Source of the DNA: Flavobacteriales bacterium
GTDB lineage: Bacteria; Bacteroidota; Bacteroidia; Flavobacteriales_E; Vicingaceae
Length of the DNA: 64,000 nucleotides
NCBI GenBank assembly: GCA_018608405.1
Contig: JABAZP010000015.1
Location: 91,853 to 155,852 of the forward strand
Reading direction: 5' to 3'
How positions within the stretch are numbered: the stretch's first letter is position 1; each line of letters begins with the position of its first letter. Positions 17,702 through 27,737 of this stretch are shown one piece after another. A model generated the notes under the pieces. The model had not been told where the DNA came from. It did no database searches and worked only from the letters and a program-made list of their open reading frames with translations. The translations under genes were made by a program, and so were the position numbers.

Positions 17702-18663
17702 TTGTAGTAACAGGAGCAGCAGGATTTATCGGTAGCTATTTGGTTAGCTTTTTGAATAAACAAGATCGTGAAAACATCATCGTTGTTGATGACTTTAGCT
17801 TTCCCGAAAAGAATAAAAACTTAAATGGAAAACGTATTGTAGAACAAATTGAGCGGGAAGACTTCATTGCTTGGTTTGAGGAAAATGCCGAAAATGTAAC
17901 GTTTGTATATCATTTAGGTGCAAGAACCAATACCGCAGAGTTTGATGAAGCTATTCTTCAAAAATTGAATGTTGAATACTCAAAATCGATTTGGAACATT
18001 TGTGCGAAACATAAAATAGGCTTAATCTATGCTTCTTCTGCAGCGACCTATGGTCTTGGTGAGCACGGGTATAAAGATTCTGAAGAAACGATGAATAAGT
18101 TAGAGCCTCTAAACCCTTACGGTCGTTCTAAAAATGAATTTGATAAATGGGCTTTCGCTCAAAAGGCTCAACTACCATTTTGGGCAGGATTGAAGTTCTT
18201 TAATGTATATGGACCGAATGAATACCACAAGGGCAGAATGGCTTCAGTTATTTTTCATGCACACAAACAAATTAAGGAAACTGGTGCAATGAAGTTGTTT
18301 CAATCGCATAATCCAGAGTATAAGGATGGTGAACAAATGCGTGATTTTGTTTACGTTTGGGACTTAGCCAATGTGATGTTTTGGATGCGCAATAACCTGC
18401 CTGAAAATGGCTTATATAATATGGGCTCTGGTAAAGCAAGAACCTTTTTGGATTTGGTAAAAGCTACCTTCAACGCCATGGATCAAGAACCTAGCATTAG
18501 CTTTATTCCAACACCAGAAGACATTCGTGATAAGTACCAGTATTTTACCGAAGCTGACATGAGTAAACTCAAAGATGCCGGCTATCCGCATCCTTTTCAC
18601 ACCTTAGAAGAAGGGGTAGAGGATTATGTGAAAAAGTACCTTTCATCTGGGGCATATTATTAA
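17698..18663 (+). CDS. hldD: ADP-L-glycero-D-manno-heptose 6-epimerase
   Basis: NAD(P)-dependent short-chain epimerase that makes the ADP-L,D-heptose donor for lipopolysaccharide inner core. The 321 residues show the TGAAGFIGS nucleotide loop (about 5-13), YASSAATYG with the catalytic serine (about 110-118), and YGRSKNEFDKW with the YxxxK pair (about 140-150). The FFNVYGPNEYHKGRMAS block is characteristic of HldD/RfaD. Its ATG overlaps the mqnD stop, and its own stop overlaps the next start (TAATG). The heptosyltransferase-like GT9 at 41-42 kb could use this product. Confidence 0.92.
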   Translation: MIVVTGAAGFIGSYLVSFLNKQDRENIIVVDDFSFPEKNKNLNGKRIVEQIEREDFIAWFEENAENVTFVYHLGARTNTAEFDEAILQKLNVEYSKSIWNICAKHKIGLIYASSAATYGLGEHGYKDSEETMNKLEPLNPYGRSKNEFDKWAFAQKAQLPFWAGLKFFNVYGPNEYHKGRMASVIFHAHKQIKETGAMKLFQSHNPEYKDGEQMRDFVYVWDLANVMFWMRNNLPENGLYNMGSGKARTFLDLVKATFNAMDQEPSISFIPTPEDIRDKYQYFTEADMSKLKDAGYPHPFHTLEEGVEDYVKKYLSSGAYY

Positions 18664-20405
18664 TGAAAGGGTTCGCGTCTATTTCCAACCTGTTCATGCA
18701 TGGGATCTTCATCTTATTGATGATCATGTCCGTTGTGTTGTACAAAGAGCGAATGTTTGCCGACGCTTCCTATTATCTATTTCACGCAATTAATAGTCAG
18801 TGGTTTCATGTAGAGCACGGCAGAACTGTTTTAGCACTTTCTCAAGTTTTTCCAATCATAGGAACTTGGCTGCATTTACCGCTGAAAGTATTGCTAGTTT
18901 TAGGTTCCTTAGGGCATGAATTCTTTTATTATGGAGTCTTTTTAACTTGTTTGTATCTGTTAAAAGACAAGCAAGCAGCACTAGCGGTAATTGCAGTGCA
19001 TGTAATTGGTCAGCTATCGCTGTATTGGTCGCCTATGCTTGAAATTTGCTACGGCGCAGCACTTTCAGTACTGTTTTATTCTATTCTGCAGTCCAACAAA
19101 TGGGAGGATGATAAGTGGTTGATATTTATGTTAGTAGTGCAGTGGTTTACCATGATGAGTCACCCTGAAAATTTCTTATTAATTGGTGTTGGAATTGCGT
19201 ACCACTTTCTTCAAAATGGTTTTCAAAATCGAATTCACACAGGGGTGGGAATTTTTACTATCGTAGGTTTTATTGTTGAAGTTCTTACGTTCTCTGACTA
19301 TGAAAAAGGGCACACTCAACTTATTGGGGTTGAACAGAAAGCATCGGCGTTGAACCTAATAGATTTAGCATACCTTCAAGATGTGATTGCCATATTCACC
19401 AATTTCTTTTTTGATTTAATTCTTTTGTTGGTTATTGCCTTAATTTATATGATTAAAAGAAAGCGATGGAAGGAAATGATACTTTTTGTTGGAAGTATAC
19501 TGGCGCTTATCGTAATTGTAAATCAAGCTCAAGTCGCTGATGAATATAGTCGCTACAATGAATCAATGTACAATCCGATTGTTTTTATTGTCGTTTTTTT
19601 CTATGTCTACGAGGTGATTCGCTGCACAAATAAGTACATCAGTTCTGCTTCAATCGCCTTGTTACTCGTTATTTCTTTATTTCGATTAGGTTGGATTTAT
19701 AATCACGGAGAACCTTTGAGGGTGAGAACAGCCCAACTAGAACGTTTGGTTGATTACACGCAAACTCTTGAAGGCTCAAAGCACAGTATTGACGCAAAGA
19801 ATATTTACTATGCTACTTGGGCAAACCCAATAGAGAGTCTTTTCTATTCCGCACTAGATGGAAAAGAAGAGACGGTGAGTTTAGTGACAAGTTCAGACAT
19901 TGAATTTGAAAAAAATGAACAACTATTGAAACCTGGAGTCTTCATTTTTAGAAGATTTGAATTAGAGCCTCTGAGCTTCTTAAATAAACAATACTTTCAA
20001 TTGGACAGTAGTGATTATGTTCCATTGAACCATGCCACTTTTGAGAAACCTATGGAGGAATATTCGAAGAACATTAAAATTGAGTTACTAGCTCAAGAAT
20101 CATTAAAACACAATGATTCAACCCGTTTTTTAGTTAAGATTATCAATACGAACGCTGAACCACTTCCGTCATTGGTTGAACATCAGCTTTTCCTTTCTTA
20201 TCATTGGTTTGATGAAGCAGGAGGGCAAAAGATATGGGACGGCAAACGGACAAAATTAGAGGTAGATGTTCATGAGTCGTTTGTGCAAACCATGATGGTA
20301 ATTCTGCCGGAGCACGAGGGCAACTTCTTTTTTGTGCCGGATCTATTAATTGAAGGGAAGCAGTGGTTTAACTTAGCTGAGAAATACCAATTAAAGGTAG
20401 ACTAA
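18663..20405 (+). CDS. Large polytopic membrane protein of unknown function
   Basis: The 580 residues have about ten predicted transmembrane segments in the first 350 residues, then a soluble C-terminal domain of about 230 residues. The overall plan (membrane core with acidic and aromatic residues, periplasmic tail) resembles GT-C-type glycosyltransferases, but I cannot identify a family or a catalytic DD/DE motif with confidence. Translation is coupled to hldD (TAATG), which suggests an envelope role. The stop codon overlaps the convergent glycosyltransferase stop by three bases. Confidence 0.7.
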   Translation: MKGFASISNLFMHGIFILLMIMSVVLYKERMFADASYYLFHAINSQWFHVEHGRTVLALSQVFPIIGTWLHLPLKVLLVLGSLGHEFFYYGVFLTCLYLLKDKQAALAVIAVHVIGQLSLYWSPMLEICYGAALSVLFYSILQSNKWEDDKWLIFMLVVQWFTMMSHPENFLLIGVGIAYHFLQNGFQNRIHTGVGIFTIVGFIVEVLTFSDYEKGHTQLIGVEQKASALNLIDLAYLQDVIAIFTNFFFDLILLLVIALIYMIKRKRWKEMILFVGSILALIVIVNQAQVADEYSRYNESMYNPIVFIVVFFYVYEVIRCTNKYISSASIALLLVISLFRLGWIYNHGEPLRVRTAQLERLVDYTQTLEGSKHSIDAKNIYYATWANPIESLFYSALDGKEETVSLVTSSDIEFEKNEQLLKPGVFIFRRFELEPLSFLNKQYFQLDSSDYVPLNHATFEKPMEEYSKNIKIELLAQESLKHNDSTRFLVKIINTNAEPLPSLVEHQLFLSYHWFDEAGGQKIWDGKRTKLEVDVHESFVQTMMVILPEHEGNFFFVPDLLIEGKQWFNLAEKYQLKVD

Positions 20406-21106
20406 AAACTGTATTTAAGGATACAAAAGATGGCCTTTACACCATCTTGCCAACCAATTTTTTTACCTTCTTCATAGGTTCGAAATTCATACGCAACAGG
20501 CACTTCTCCGTATTTTATACCTTTTACCTTTGCGAGCTTAGCGGTAATTTCAGGCTCAAATCCAAAGCGCTTTTCCTGTAATGTTAAACTCTTTGCAATT
20601 TTTGAATCTATTAACTTATAACAGGTTTCCATGTCTGTAATTCTCCAACCACTGCAAAGGTTTGATAATTTCGTAAGAAATTGATTTGCAAAGTAGGAGG
20701 CATTTTTATTAGGATTTTCTGCTTGCAGAAAACGAGAACCATACACCACTTGAATTTTCTCTGTAATCGCTTTTTCAAGTAATTTGTTAATGTCATTTGG
20801 GTCAAGCTCTAAATCAGCATCTTGAGGAATTAAGTAATCACCTGTTGCTTTCTCAATTCCATAATGAAGCGCTGCACCTTTGCCCTGATTTACTTCTTGA
20901 TTAAAAAGCTTAATTCCAGATTCAGGATGGGCTGCAATAAATTCCTCAGTCAATGCCCGTGTTCGGTCAGAAGAAAAATCATTGATGACTAGTATTTCTT
21001 TTTGGATATTGTTTATTAGCTCGAGTTGAGACACAATATCTAATACTTGTGCAATGGTCTTTTCCTCATTGAAGGCCGGAATAATTATAGAAAGTTTTTG
21101 AATCAC
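20402..21106 (-). CDS. Family 2 glycosyltransferase (DPM1-like)
   Basis: The 234 residues show a GT-A fold: [14 protein letters not shown] at the N terminus, [29 protein letters not shown] and the metal-binding [11 protein letters not shown] (about residues 96-106). YGSRF and RFGFEPEIT follow in the order seen in dolichol- or polyprenyl-phosphate sugar transferases. No C-terminal membrane domain is present. The start is GTG at 21106, nine bases after the MerR gene stop. The substrate is not predictable. Confidence 0.88.
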   Translation of the reverse strand: MIQKLSIIIPAFNEEKTIAQVLDIVSQLELINNIQKEILVINDFSSDRTRALTEEFIAAHPESGIKLFNQEVNQGKGAALHYGIEKATGDYLIPQDADLELDPNDINKLLEKAITEKIQVVYGSRFLQAENPNKNASYFANQFLTKLSNLCSGWRITDMETCYKLIDSKIAKSLTLQEKRFGFEPEITAKLAKVKGIKYGEVPVAYEFRTYEEGKKIGWQDGVKAIFCILKYSF

Positions 21107-21115
21107 GGGCTGAAA

Positions 21116-21442
21116 TTAAAGCTCTTCTTTTAAATCGAGCAAAAAGGATCTTATTTTTTTCAGAGATTTTAGCATCTCGGCCTCATTGATTGAATCAGAC
21201 TTGTTCTCTTTTAGCTTTTTCTTTGCACCTTCTAAAGTAAAACCTCTTTCTTTCACCAAATTGTAGATAATGTGAAGGTTGTCAACGTCCTTTTGAGTAA
21301 AAAGACGATTTCCTTTGGCATTTTTTTTTGGCTTTAAAATGCTAAACTCCTTTTCCCAAAAACGGATTAACGAGGTATTAACATCGAACATCTTACTTAC
21401 TTCACCTATGGAGTAATATAGCTTAGCGCTTTTTTCCGCCAT
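21116..21442 (-). CDS. MerR-family transcriptional regulator
   Basis: The 108 residues comprise a winged helix-turn-helix (YYSIGEVSKMFDVNTSLIRFWEKEF, N-terminal third) and a helical dimerisation segment (TLEGAKKKLKEN, MLKSLKKIRSFLLDLKEEL). I chose the ATG at 21442 (MAEKSAKLYY): it follows the M23 peptidase stop by one base and matches the usual N terminus, whereas the longer frame runs into the upstream gene. No effector-binding domain is present. It sits between an M23 peptidase and a glycosyltransferase, and its target is unknown. Confidence 0.88.
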   Translation of the reverse strand: MAEKSAKLYYSIGEVSKMFDVNTSLIRFWEKEFSILKPKKNAKGNRLFTQKDVDNLHIIYNLVKERGFTLEGAKKKLKENKSDSINEAEMLKSLKKIRSFLLDLKEEL

Positions 21443-21443
21443 T

Positions 21444-22415
21444 TTAATCGAATGATTGAGTTTGTTGAGAAGAGAATTCAATCATTCTTTCATATTCCGC
21501 AGGAGTTAAATCATTGAAATAGAAATTAACTGGGTTTACTTTTTGGTCATCTTTCCAAACCTCATAGTGTAAGTGAGGGGCAACAGAAGTTCCGGTATTA
21601 CCTACATAACCAATAGTTTGGCCACGTGTAATCTCTTGACCTTGGCGAACATTAAAACTGCTCATGTGCGCATACAAGGTTTTGTAGCCATATCCATGGT
21701 CGATGATAATGTTGTTTCCATAACCTCTTCTGCTTGTTTCGGTATGCACAACTTTACCTGCACCAGTAGCATAGATTTCTGTACCTCTTTCTGCTGAAAA
21801 GTCCATACCTGTATGCATTTTCATTCTCTTATATATCGGGTGCATTCTCATGCCATAACCAGAAGCCATTCTTCGTAAATCGCTATTTGAAACAGGTTGT
21901 ATCGCCGGAATTGATGCAATCATCTTTTCTTTTGCCATGGCCATTTCAATCACATCGTCATATGACTTAGATTGAATGTACAATTGTTTTGTGATTTGAT
22001 CTAGCTTCTTAGCACTTTCAACGATTAATTCTGAATTCTTCAATCCTTGAAGGTTCTTATAACGGTTTACTCCACCAAAACCGGCGGTTCGAATTTCTTT
22101 TGGAATCGGCTCAGCTTCTAAAATCACTCGGTAAATGTCATCGTCCCTTTTTTGCACATCAGCCAAAACTTCTTCTGCCTGACTCATTCTTTTGTTTAAA
22201 ATGTCGTATTGTGCCTTAAGTTGACTATTCTCTTGTTTTAAGAGTTTTTCCTTCGGAGAATCAAAGTATTTTGCCCCGATAAAAAAGAAAATAAATCCTG
22301 CAAATAAACTAGCAACCAGGAACGTAGAAATTTTCAGTGAACGCTGTTTCCAGTCCGCTTCGATTTTTTCGTAGCTAAGTGTTTTGGTATTAAATCTATA
22401 CTTTATTCGGGCCAA
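21444..22415 (-). CDS. M23-family peptidoglycan metallopeptidase
   Basis: Membrane-anchored LytM-type endopeptidase. The 323 residues have one transmembrane helix near residues 30-50, a coiled-coil segment (about 60-100), and a C-terminal peptidase domain with HTGMDFSAERGTEIYATGAG (about 200-219, zinc ligands H and D) and GNTGTSVAPHLHYEVW (the HxH ligand, about 275-290). All zinc-site residues are present, so it should be catalytically competent rather than an EnvC/NlpD-type degenerate. Together with the one-base-spaced MerR gene it forms a likely transcription unit. Confidence 0.92.
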   Translation of the reverse strand: MARIKYRFNTKTLSYEKIEADWKQRSLKISTFLVASLFAGFIFFFIGAKYFDSPKEKLLKQENSQLKAQYDILNKRMSQAEEVLADVQKRDDDIYRVILEAEPIPKEIRTAGFGGVNRYKNLQGLKNSELIVESAKKLDQITKQLYIQSKSYDDVIEMAMAKEKMIASIPAIQPVSNSDLRRMASGYGMRMHPIYKRMKMHTGMDFSAERGTEIYATGAGKVVHTETSRRGYGNNIIIDHGYGYKTLYAHMSSFNVRQGQEITRGQTIGYVGNTGTSVAPHLHYEVWKDDQKVNPVNFYFNDLTPAEYERMIEFSSQQTQSFD

Positions 22416-22550
22416 TTTGCTTTCTTATTTGGTTAAGTTTGCAACGTAAATCAATATACGAAAGTACCTATTTTAAAGCGTTTTCGCAATAACAAAGGTG
22501 GTTTGCAATTGTTAATATAACTTACAGATTGTTAAAAGTTTTCAACAGAT

Positions 22551-25154
22551 ATGACTTCACAAGCAATAAGAGAAGCATTTTTTAAATTTTTCGAAGCCAA
22601 GGGACATCAACTTGTAAAATCAGCTCCAATTGTCATTAAAAATGATCCAACCCTATTGTTTACCAATGCAGGTATGAATCAGTTTAAAGATTATTTTTTG
22701 GGTAATGAAACTCCAAAATATAATCGAGTGGTAGACACTCAAAAGTGTTTGCGGGTCTCAGGAAAACACAATGATTTGGAAGAAGTCGGTGTGGACACCT
22801 ATCACCATACCATGTTTGAAATGCTAGGAAACTGGTCATTCGGAGATTTCTTTAAGGAAGAAATGATTCCCTGGTCATGGGAATTTTTAACGGATGAATT
22901 GAAGTTAGATAAGGATCGACTGTATGTTACCATTTTCGAAGGAGACCAAGAAGATGGAACAGAAGAAGACGCTACCTCTTTTGCGGCTTGGGAAAAAATT
23001 ATTGATACCGATAGAATTTTAAAAGCCAATAAGAAGGATAATTTTTGGGAGATGGGAGAAACAGGTCCGTGCGGACCCTGCTCCGAAATTCACATCGATT
23101 TAAGAACTGATGCCGACCGTAATGCAGTTGACGGAAAAACATTGGTAAATGAGGATCATCCACAAGTGGTAGAAATATGGAACTTGGTTTTCATGGAATT
23201 TAACCGTTTGAAGGATAAGAGCCTTCAAAAACTCCCTGCACAACACGTGGATACAGGGATGGGTTTTGAGCGTTTGTGCATGGCGGTTCAAGGAAAAATG
23301 TCCAACTACGACACGGATGTATTCATGCCATCTATTCAAGCTTTAGAGAAAATTGCAAAAAAGCCTTATGCAGCTTCAGATGACAAAAAAGACGTCGCTT
23401 TCCGCGTAATAGTAGATCACATTCGAGCAATTGCTTTCTCGATTGCCGATGGACAGTTGCCTTCAAACACCGGAGCTGGTTACGTGATTCGAAGAATATT
23501 GAGAAGAGCAGTTCGGTATGGTTACAGTTTTCTTGATTTGAAGGAACCTTTCATGTATCAAATATTAACTCCACTTATTGAAACCTTGGGAGGTACTTTT
23601 TCGGAGTTGGAGGCACAAAAAACGTTGATTTCAAAAGTGATTAAAGAAGAGGAAGCTTCTTTCTTAAATACCTTAGAAAGAGGGATTCAGCTTTTTGAAA
23701 AGAAAGTGGTGGAAAAGCCACTGCAGATTGAGGGCAGCTTTGCTTTTGAGATGTACGATACGTTTGGATTCCCAATCGACTTAACACAGTTGCTAGCTCA
23801 AGAGAATGGCTTAAAAGTGGACATGCAAGGGTTTGAAAAAAACTTGAAAGCACAAAAAGACCGATCAAGAGCTGCTACAAAGGTAGATACCGGCGATTGG
23901 GTAGAAGTGTACAAAGACGATAAGGAAGAATTCATTGGATACGATCGAACTGAGTCGAAAGTAAAAATTTCTCGCTACCGAAAAGTGAATCAAAAAGGAA
24001 AAGATGCCTACCAGTTGGTATTTAATCTAACGCCATTTTACCCAGAAGGGGGAGGTCAAGTTGGCGATACTGGATACATTGAGGCAGAAGGTAAAAAGTA
24101 CTCGATTCTAGATACTAAGAAGGAGAATAATTTGATTATTCATTTTACTGTTGAATTGCCTGATAATTTAGATTTGGATTTTCAAGCTGTAGTGAACTCC
24201 ACTAAAAGGGAGTTGACAAAAGCAAACCATACTTCTACACACTTGTTGCACCAAGCATTAAGAGAGATCTTAGGAACACACGTGGAGCAGAAAGGCTCTT
24301 TGGTGAACGATTCCTATTTACGATTTGATTTCTCTCATTTTCAAAAAGTAGAAGCAGAGGACATTCGAAGAATAGAAGATTTTGTGAATCAAAAGATTCG
24401 AGAGAATTTGAGCTTGGAAGAAGAACGTAATCTCCCGATCGAAGAAGCAAAAGCTAGGGGGGCGATGGCGCTTTTTGGTGAAAAATATGGAGATACTGTT
24501 CGTATGATTCAGTTTGGTGATTCGGTGGAACTGTGTGGAGGAACTCATGTGAGTGCAACTGGAGAGATTGGTTTGTTCAAGATAACACACGAGAGTGCTG
24601 TTGCGGCAGGTATTAGAAGAATTGAAGCGGTGAGCTCAGTAACAGCATTGGGCCAATTTTATGCTCAAAACGATTTAATAAACGAGCTAAAAATAAGCTT
24701 GAAGAACCCGAAGAACATTCAACAATCGATTGAATCTTTATTGACGGAGAACTCCAAACTACAAAAGGAAATTGAGAGCTTTAAAGCAAAGACTGCTGGT
24801 AACCTGAAAGGTGAGTTACAAGAGAAGGTGCAGTTAATTAATGGGGTGAATGTATTAATTGAAGAAGTAGAAGTGGATGCAGGATCTGCTAAAAACATTG
24901 CTTTTCAACTGAAAGCAGAAGTAGAGCGGTTATTCTTGGTATTAGCCTCTAAAGTGGGAGGGAAACCAACCATCACCATTCTAATAAGCGACGAATTGGT
25001 GGCTGAAAAAGATTGGAACGCAGGGAAGCTGGTTCGCGATTTAGGCAAACACATTCAAGGCGGCGGCGGAGGTCAAGCCTTTTTTGCTACAGCAGGAGGT
25101 AAAAACCCAAACGGAATTGAAGCGGCCTTAAATGCAGCGAGAGAGTTGGTGTAA
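22551..25154 (+). CDS. alaS: Alanyl-tRNA synthetase
   Basis: Class II synthetase charging tRNA-Ala. The 867 residues begin with the conserved IREAFFKFFEAKGH and contain FTNAGMNQFKDYFLG, GPCGPCSEIH (about residues 175-184), the editing-domain zinc motif NHTSTHLLHQALRE, and VELCGGTHV (about 660-668). The glycine-rich C-terminal GGGGGQAFFATAGGKN (DHHA1 domain) is intact. The upstream 135 bases are shared with the divergent M23 peptidase gene. No T-box or other leader structure was seen. Confidence 0.97.
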   Translation: MTSQAIREAFFKFFEAKGHQLVKSAPIVIKNDPTLLFTNAGMNQFKDYFLGNETPKYNRVVDTQKCLRVSGKHNDLEEVGVDTYHHTMFEMLGNWSFGDFFKEEMIPWSWEFLTDELKLDKDRLYVTIFEGDQEDGTEEDATSFAAWEKIIDTDRILKANKKDNFWEMGETGPCGPCSEIHIDLRTDADRNAVDGKTLVNEDHPQVVEIWNLVFMEFNRLKDKSLQKLPAQHVDTGMGFERLCMAVQGKMSNYDTDVFMPSIQALEKIAKKPYAASDDKKDVAFRVIVDHIRAIAFSIADGQLPSNTGAGYVIRRILRRAVRYGYSFLDLKEPFMYQILTPLIETLGGTFSELEAQKTLISKVIKEEEASFLNTLERGIQLFEKKVVEKPLQIEGSFAFEMYDTFGFPIDLTQLLAQENGLKVDMQGFEKNLKAQKDRSRAATKVDTGDWVEVYKDDKEEFIGYDRTESKVKISRYRKVNQKGKDAYQLVFNLTPFYPEGGGQVGDTGYIEAEGKKYSILDTKKENNLIIHFTVELPDNLDLDFQAVVNSTKRELTKANHTSTHLLHQALREILGTHVEQKGSLVNDSYLRFDFSHFQKVEAEDIRRIEDFVNQKIRENLSLEEERNLPIEEAKARGAMALFGEKYGDTVRMIQFGDSVELCGGTHVSATGEIGLFKITHESAVAAGIRRIEAVSSVTALGQFYAQNDLINELKISLKNPKNIQQSIESLLTENSKLQKEIESFKAKTAGNLKGELQEKVQLINGVNVLIEEVEVDAGSAKNIAFQLKAEVERLFLVLASKVGGKPTITILISDELVAEKDWNAGKLVRDLGKHIQGGGGGQAFFATAGGKNPNGIEAALNAARELV

Positions 25155-25228
25155 GTAAAAAAGTGCGGCGGGTTTAAATTCTAATGTTTTAAAGGAATAA
25201 TCGTAAACTAGATTCAATAAGTATACTA

Positions 25229-26395
25229 TCAATTCACCCTCACAAACTTCTCCACATCACCTTTTGAAATTTCGGGTTCACCCAAGATAATCAGGCGTTC
25301 CACCACGTTTCTTAATTCGCGGATATTTCCGGTCCAGTCAAAGTCTTGTAGCGATTTCAAAGCGTCCGAACTAATTTTTTTCTCAGGCATTCCTTGTTCT
25401 GCACTCACTTTCGATAAAAAGAAATCCACCAACATCGGTATGTCGTCTCTTCTTTCATTTAAAGCAGGGACGTGAATTAGAATGACACTTAGACGATGGT
25501 ACAAATCTTCTCTAAAATTACCCTCTGAAATTTCTTTCTTTAAGTCCTTATTGGTGGCTGCTAAAACTCGAACATTCACTTTAATGTCTTTTTCTCCACC
25601 AACTCTTCGAATCCTATTTTCTTGCAAAGCGCGCAGCACTTTAGCCTGAGCAGATGCTGACATGTCACCAATCTCATCTAAAAATAGTGTTCCACCTTCC
25701 GCTTGTTCAAAGTTTCCCTTCTTCTGTTTTACCGCAGAAGTAAAAGCTCCTTTTTCGTGGCCAAATAGTTCACTTTCAATTAACTCAGAAGGGATTGCCG
25801 CACAATTCAATTCAATAAAAGGCGCTTTTTTACGACTCGAGTTTTGGTGTAAGTTCCGTGCTACCAATTCCTTTCCCGTACCATTACTTCCTGTAATTAG
25901 TACTCGTGCATCTGTAGGAGCAACTTTTTCAATCATGGCTTTAACAGCCATAATGGGTTCGCTTTCTCCTATAATGTCATTGAGTTTGCTCTTGTATACT
26001 TTTTTACGAAGCTGCTTGGTTTGTTCCACCAATTCATTTCGATCCAATGCGTTCCTCACCGTTACTAACAAACGGTTCAAATCCAATGGTTTGGCAATAA
26101 AATCAAAAGCTCCCAATTTAATGGCGCCAACAGCCGTTTCAATATCTCCGTGGCCTGAAATCATAACCACCGGGATGTGAGGTTTCAACTCCTGAATTTT
26201 TTGCAATACTTCAATGCCGTCCATTTTTGGCATTTTTATATCACAGAGAATCAAGTCGTAGTCGTTTTTTTCAACTTTAGAAATAGCCATCTGACCATCT
26301 TCCGCATCTTCTACTTTGAATTTTTCAAACTCAAGAATCTCCTTTAACGTGCTTCTAATCGGACGGTCATCGTCCACTATTAATATTGTCGCCAT
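25229..26395 (-). CDS. NtrC-type sigma-54 activator without a DNA-binding domain
   Basis: The 388 residues contain a response-regulator receiver domain (LIVDDDRP, phosphoacceptor aspartate in LILCDIKMPKMDG, lysine in FIAKPLD) and an AAA+ sigma-54 interaction domain (Walker A GSNGTGKELVA, Walker B GGTLFLDEIGD). The loop that normally reads GAFTGA is GAFTSA. The chain stops right after the AAA+ lid (NIRELRNVVERLIIL), so the Fis-type helix-turn-helix is absent. I found no continuation downstream. It follows the ABC permease gene by one base. No histidine kinase is adjacent. Confidence 0.9.
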   Translation of the reverse strand: MATILIVDDDRPIRSTLKEILEFEKFKVEDAEDGQMAISKVEKNDYDLILCDIKMPKMDGIEVLQKIQELKPHIPVVMISGHGDIETAVGAIKLGAFDFIAKPLDLNRLLVTVRNALDRNELVEQTKQLRKKVYKSKLNDIIGESEPIMAVKAMIEKVAPTDARVLITGSNGTGKELVARNLHQNSSRKKAPFIELNCAAIPSELIESELFGHEKGAFTSAVKQKKGNFEQAEGGTLFLDEIGDMSASAQAKVLRALQENRIRRVGGEKDIKVNVRVLAATNKDLKKEISEGNFREDLYHRLSVILIHVPALNERRDDIPMLVDFFLSKVSAEQGMPEKKISSDALKSLQDFDWTGNIRELRNVVERLIILGEPEISKGDVEKFVRVN

Positions 26396-26396
26396 G

Positions 26397-27737
26397 TTAC
26401 GTTTTTGTTACAATCCACTTGCCAATTTCTTTAAAGCTTGGCTTCTTTCCATACATCAATATTCCGATTCGGTATATTTTACCTGCCATAGCAGTGGTTC
26501 CAATAAAGCTAATAATTAAAAGCCCCATAGATAACGCTACTTCCCACGTGTCCACTCCAAAAGGTATTCGAACCATCATGAGAATAGGGGAGGTAAGCGG
26601 GAACAAAGAGCCCCAAAATGCCAACTGCCCATCTGGATTGTCCATAACCACTTGCGCAATAACAATCGCTAATATTAAGGGTATGGTAATCGGCATCATA
26701 AATTGCTGCGTATCTGTTTCATTGTCCACTGCAGCGCCAACGGCTGCGAATAAAGAACCATATAACAAATAACCACCCAAGAAGAAGAAGATAAAACACC
26801 CAATTACCAATGGGAAATTAATGGTATCCATGTTGTTTTTAATCTTCATGAAAATGGACCCATCGCTAGCTGCATTTGCCAGTTCGCTACCCACCGGATT
26901 TGAACTTTCTACCTGCTCAATTTGGCTTTTTTGATTGTTCGTAATATCGTCTCCATAAACGTTGACCGCGCCTGCATAGATCCCAGTACTCAGAGCAACC
27001 CATATTCCAACTTGTGTTAATGCTACCAGTGCGATGCCAACGATTTTACCCATCATTAATTCAAATGGCTTTACAGACGAAATGATTACTTCAATAATTC
27101 GATTGGTTTTCTCTTCAATCACGCCTCTCATCACCTGCACTCCAAATAGAAAAATGAAGAAATAAATAATCATGGCTAAAACAAGTCCCAAAATCATGGC
27201 AAGTTTATCTGACTTTGCTTCAGTATTGCCGGTTTCATCTATTTTATTTGCAACAATTCCCACTTTAGGGCGCAAACCAGAAACTTGGTCGTAGCTCAAA
27301 TTGTATAGGTCTTGTAACTTTTTGTCTTCCATGATCCGCGCAATTTGATTTTCCATGTAATCAATGGAACTTCCTTTGGGTTTGTCTTTGTAAAAAAGTT
27401 GCACAGTTTTCGGATGTGTTACAACCACTTTAGGAATGTGCAATACCGCAGTATATTTCCCTTCTTTGCTAAACAAATCTTCTTGGGCATCCTTTAAACT
27501 CCTAAACTCATAGCCAAAGTTGATCTCGTCGCTATTCTCTAGCTGACCAATGAACAACCGTGTTTCATCAACCACCTCTACATTTTGGCTGTCTTCATCT
27601 TCACTTGCTAACCAAGCAGGTACAATCATCAGTGCAGCGAACAAAATGGGACCAACAATACTCAGTACCAAAAATGATTTTTTCTTCACTCTGGTCAAAT
27701 ATTCTCTTTGAATAATCAAGTTAATTTTATTCATCAT
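26397..27737 (-). CDS. ABC-2-type transporter permease (NatB-like)
   Basis: The 446 residues have an N-terminal helix (about 22-42), a periplasmic domain of about 140 residues, and a cluster of five or six helices from about residue 185 onward. RGVIEEKTNRIIEVIISSVKP is the conserved amphipathic block of ABC2_membrane_3/NatB proteins. NatAB exports sodium in Bacillus; the substrate here is unproven. The start overlaps the ATPase gene by eleven bases, and the sigma-54 activator gene follows after one base. Confidence 0.88.
   Translation of the reverse strand: MMNKINLIIQREYLTRVKKKSFLVLSIVGPILFAALMIVPAWLASEDEDSQNVEVVDETRLFIGQLENSDEINFGYEFRSLKDAQEDLFSKEGKYTAVLHIPKVVVTHPKTVQLFYKDKPKGSSIDYMENQIARIMEDKKLQDLYNLSYDQVSGLRPKVGIVANKIDETGNTEAKSDKLAMILGLVLAMIIYFFIFLFGVQVMRGVIEEKTNRIIEVIISSVKPFELMMGKIVGIALVALTQVGIWVALSTGIYAGAVNVYGDDITNNQKSQIEQVESSNPVGSELANAASDGSIFMKIKNNMDTINFPLVIGCFIFFFLGGYLLYGSLFAAVGAAVDNETDTQQFMMPITIPLILAIVIAQVVMDNPDGQLAFWGSLFPLTSPILMMVRIPFGVDTWEVALSMGLLIISFIGTTAMAGKIYRIGILMYGKKPSFKEIGKWIVTKT

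Noticed and set aside
25662-26180. 172-codon antisense open frame opposite the sigma-54 activator
   Set aside because: Composition is that of a shadow frame (serine-, proline- and leucine-rich, no domain), and it lies fully inside a clearly real gene.
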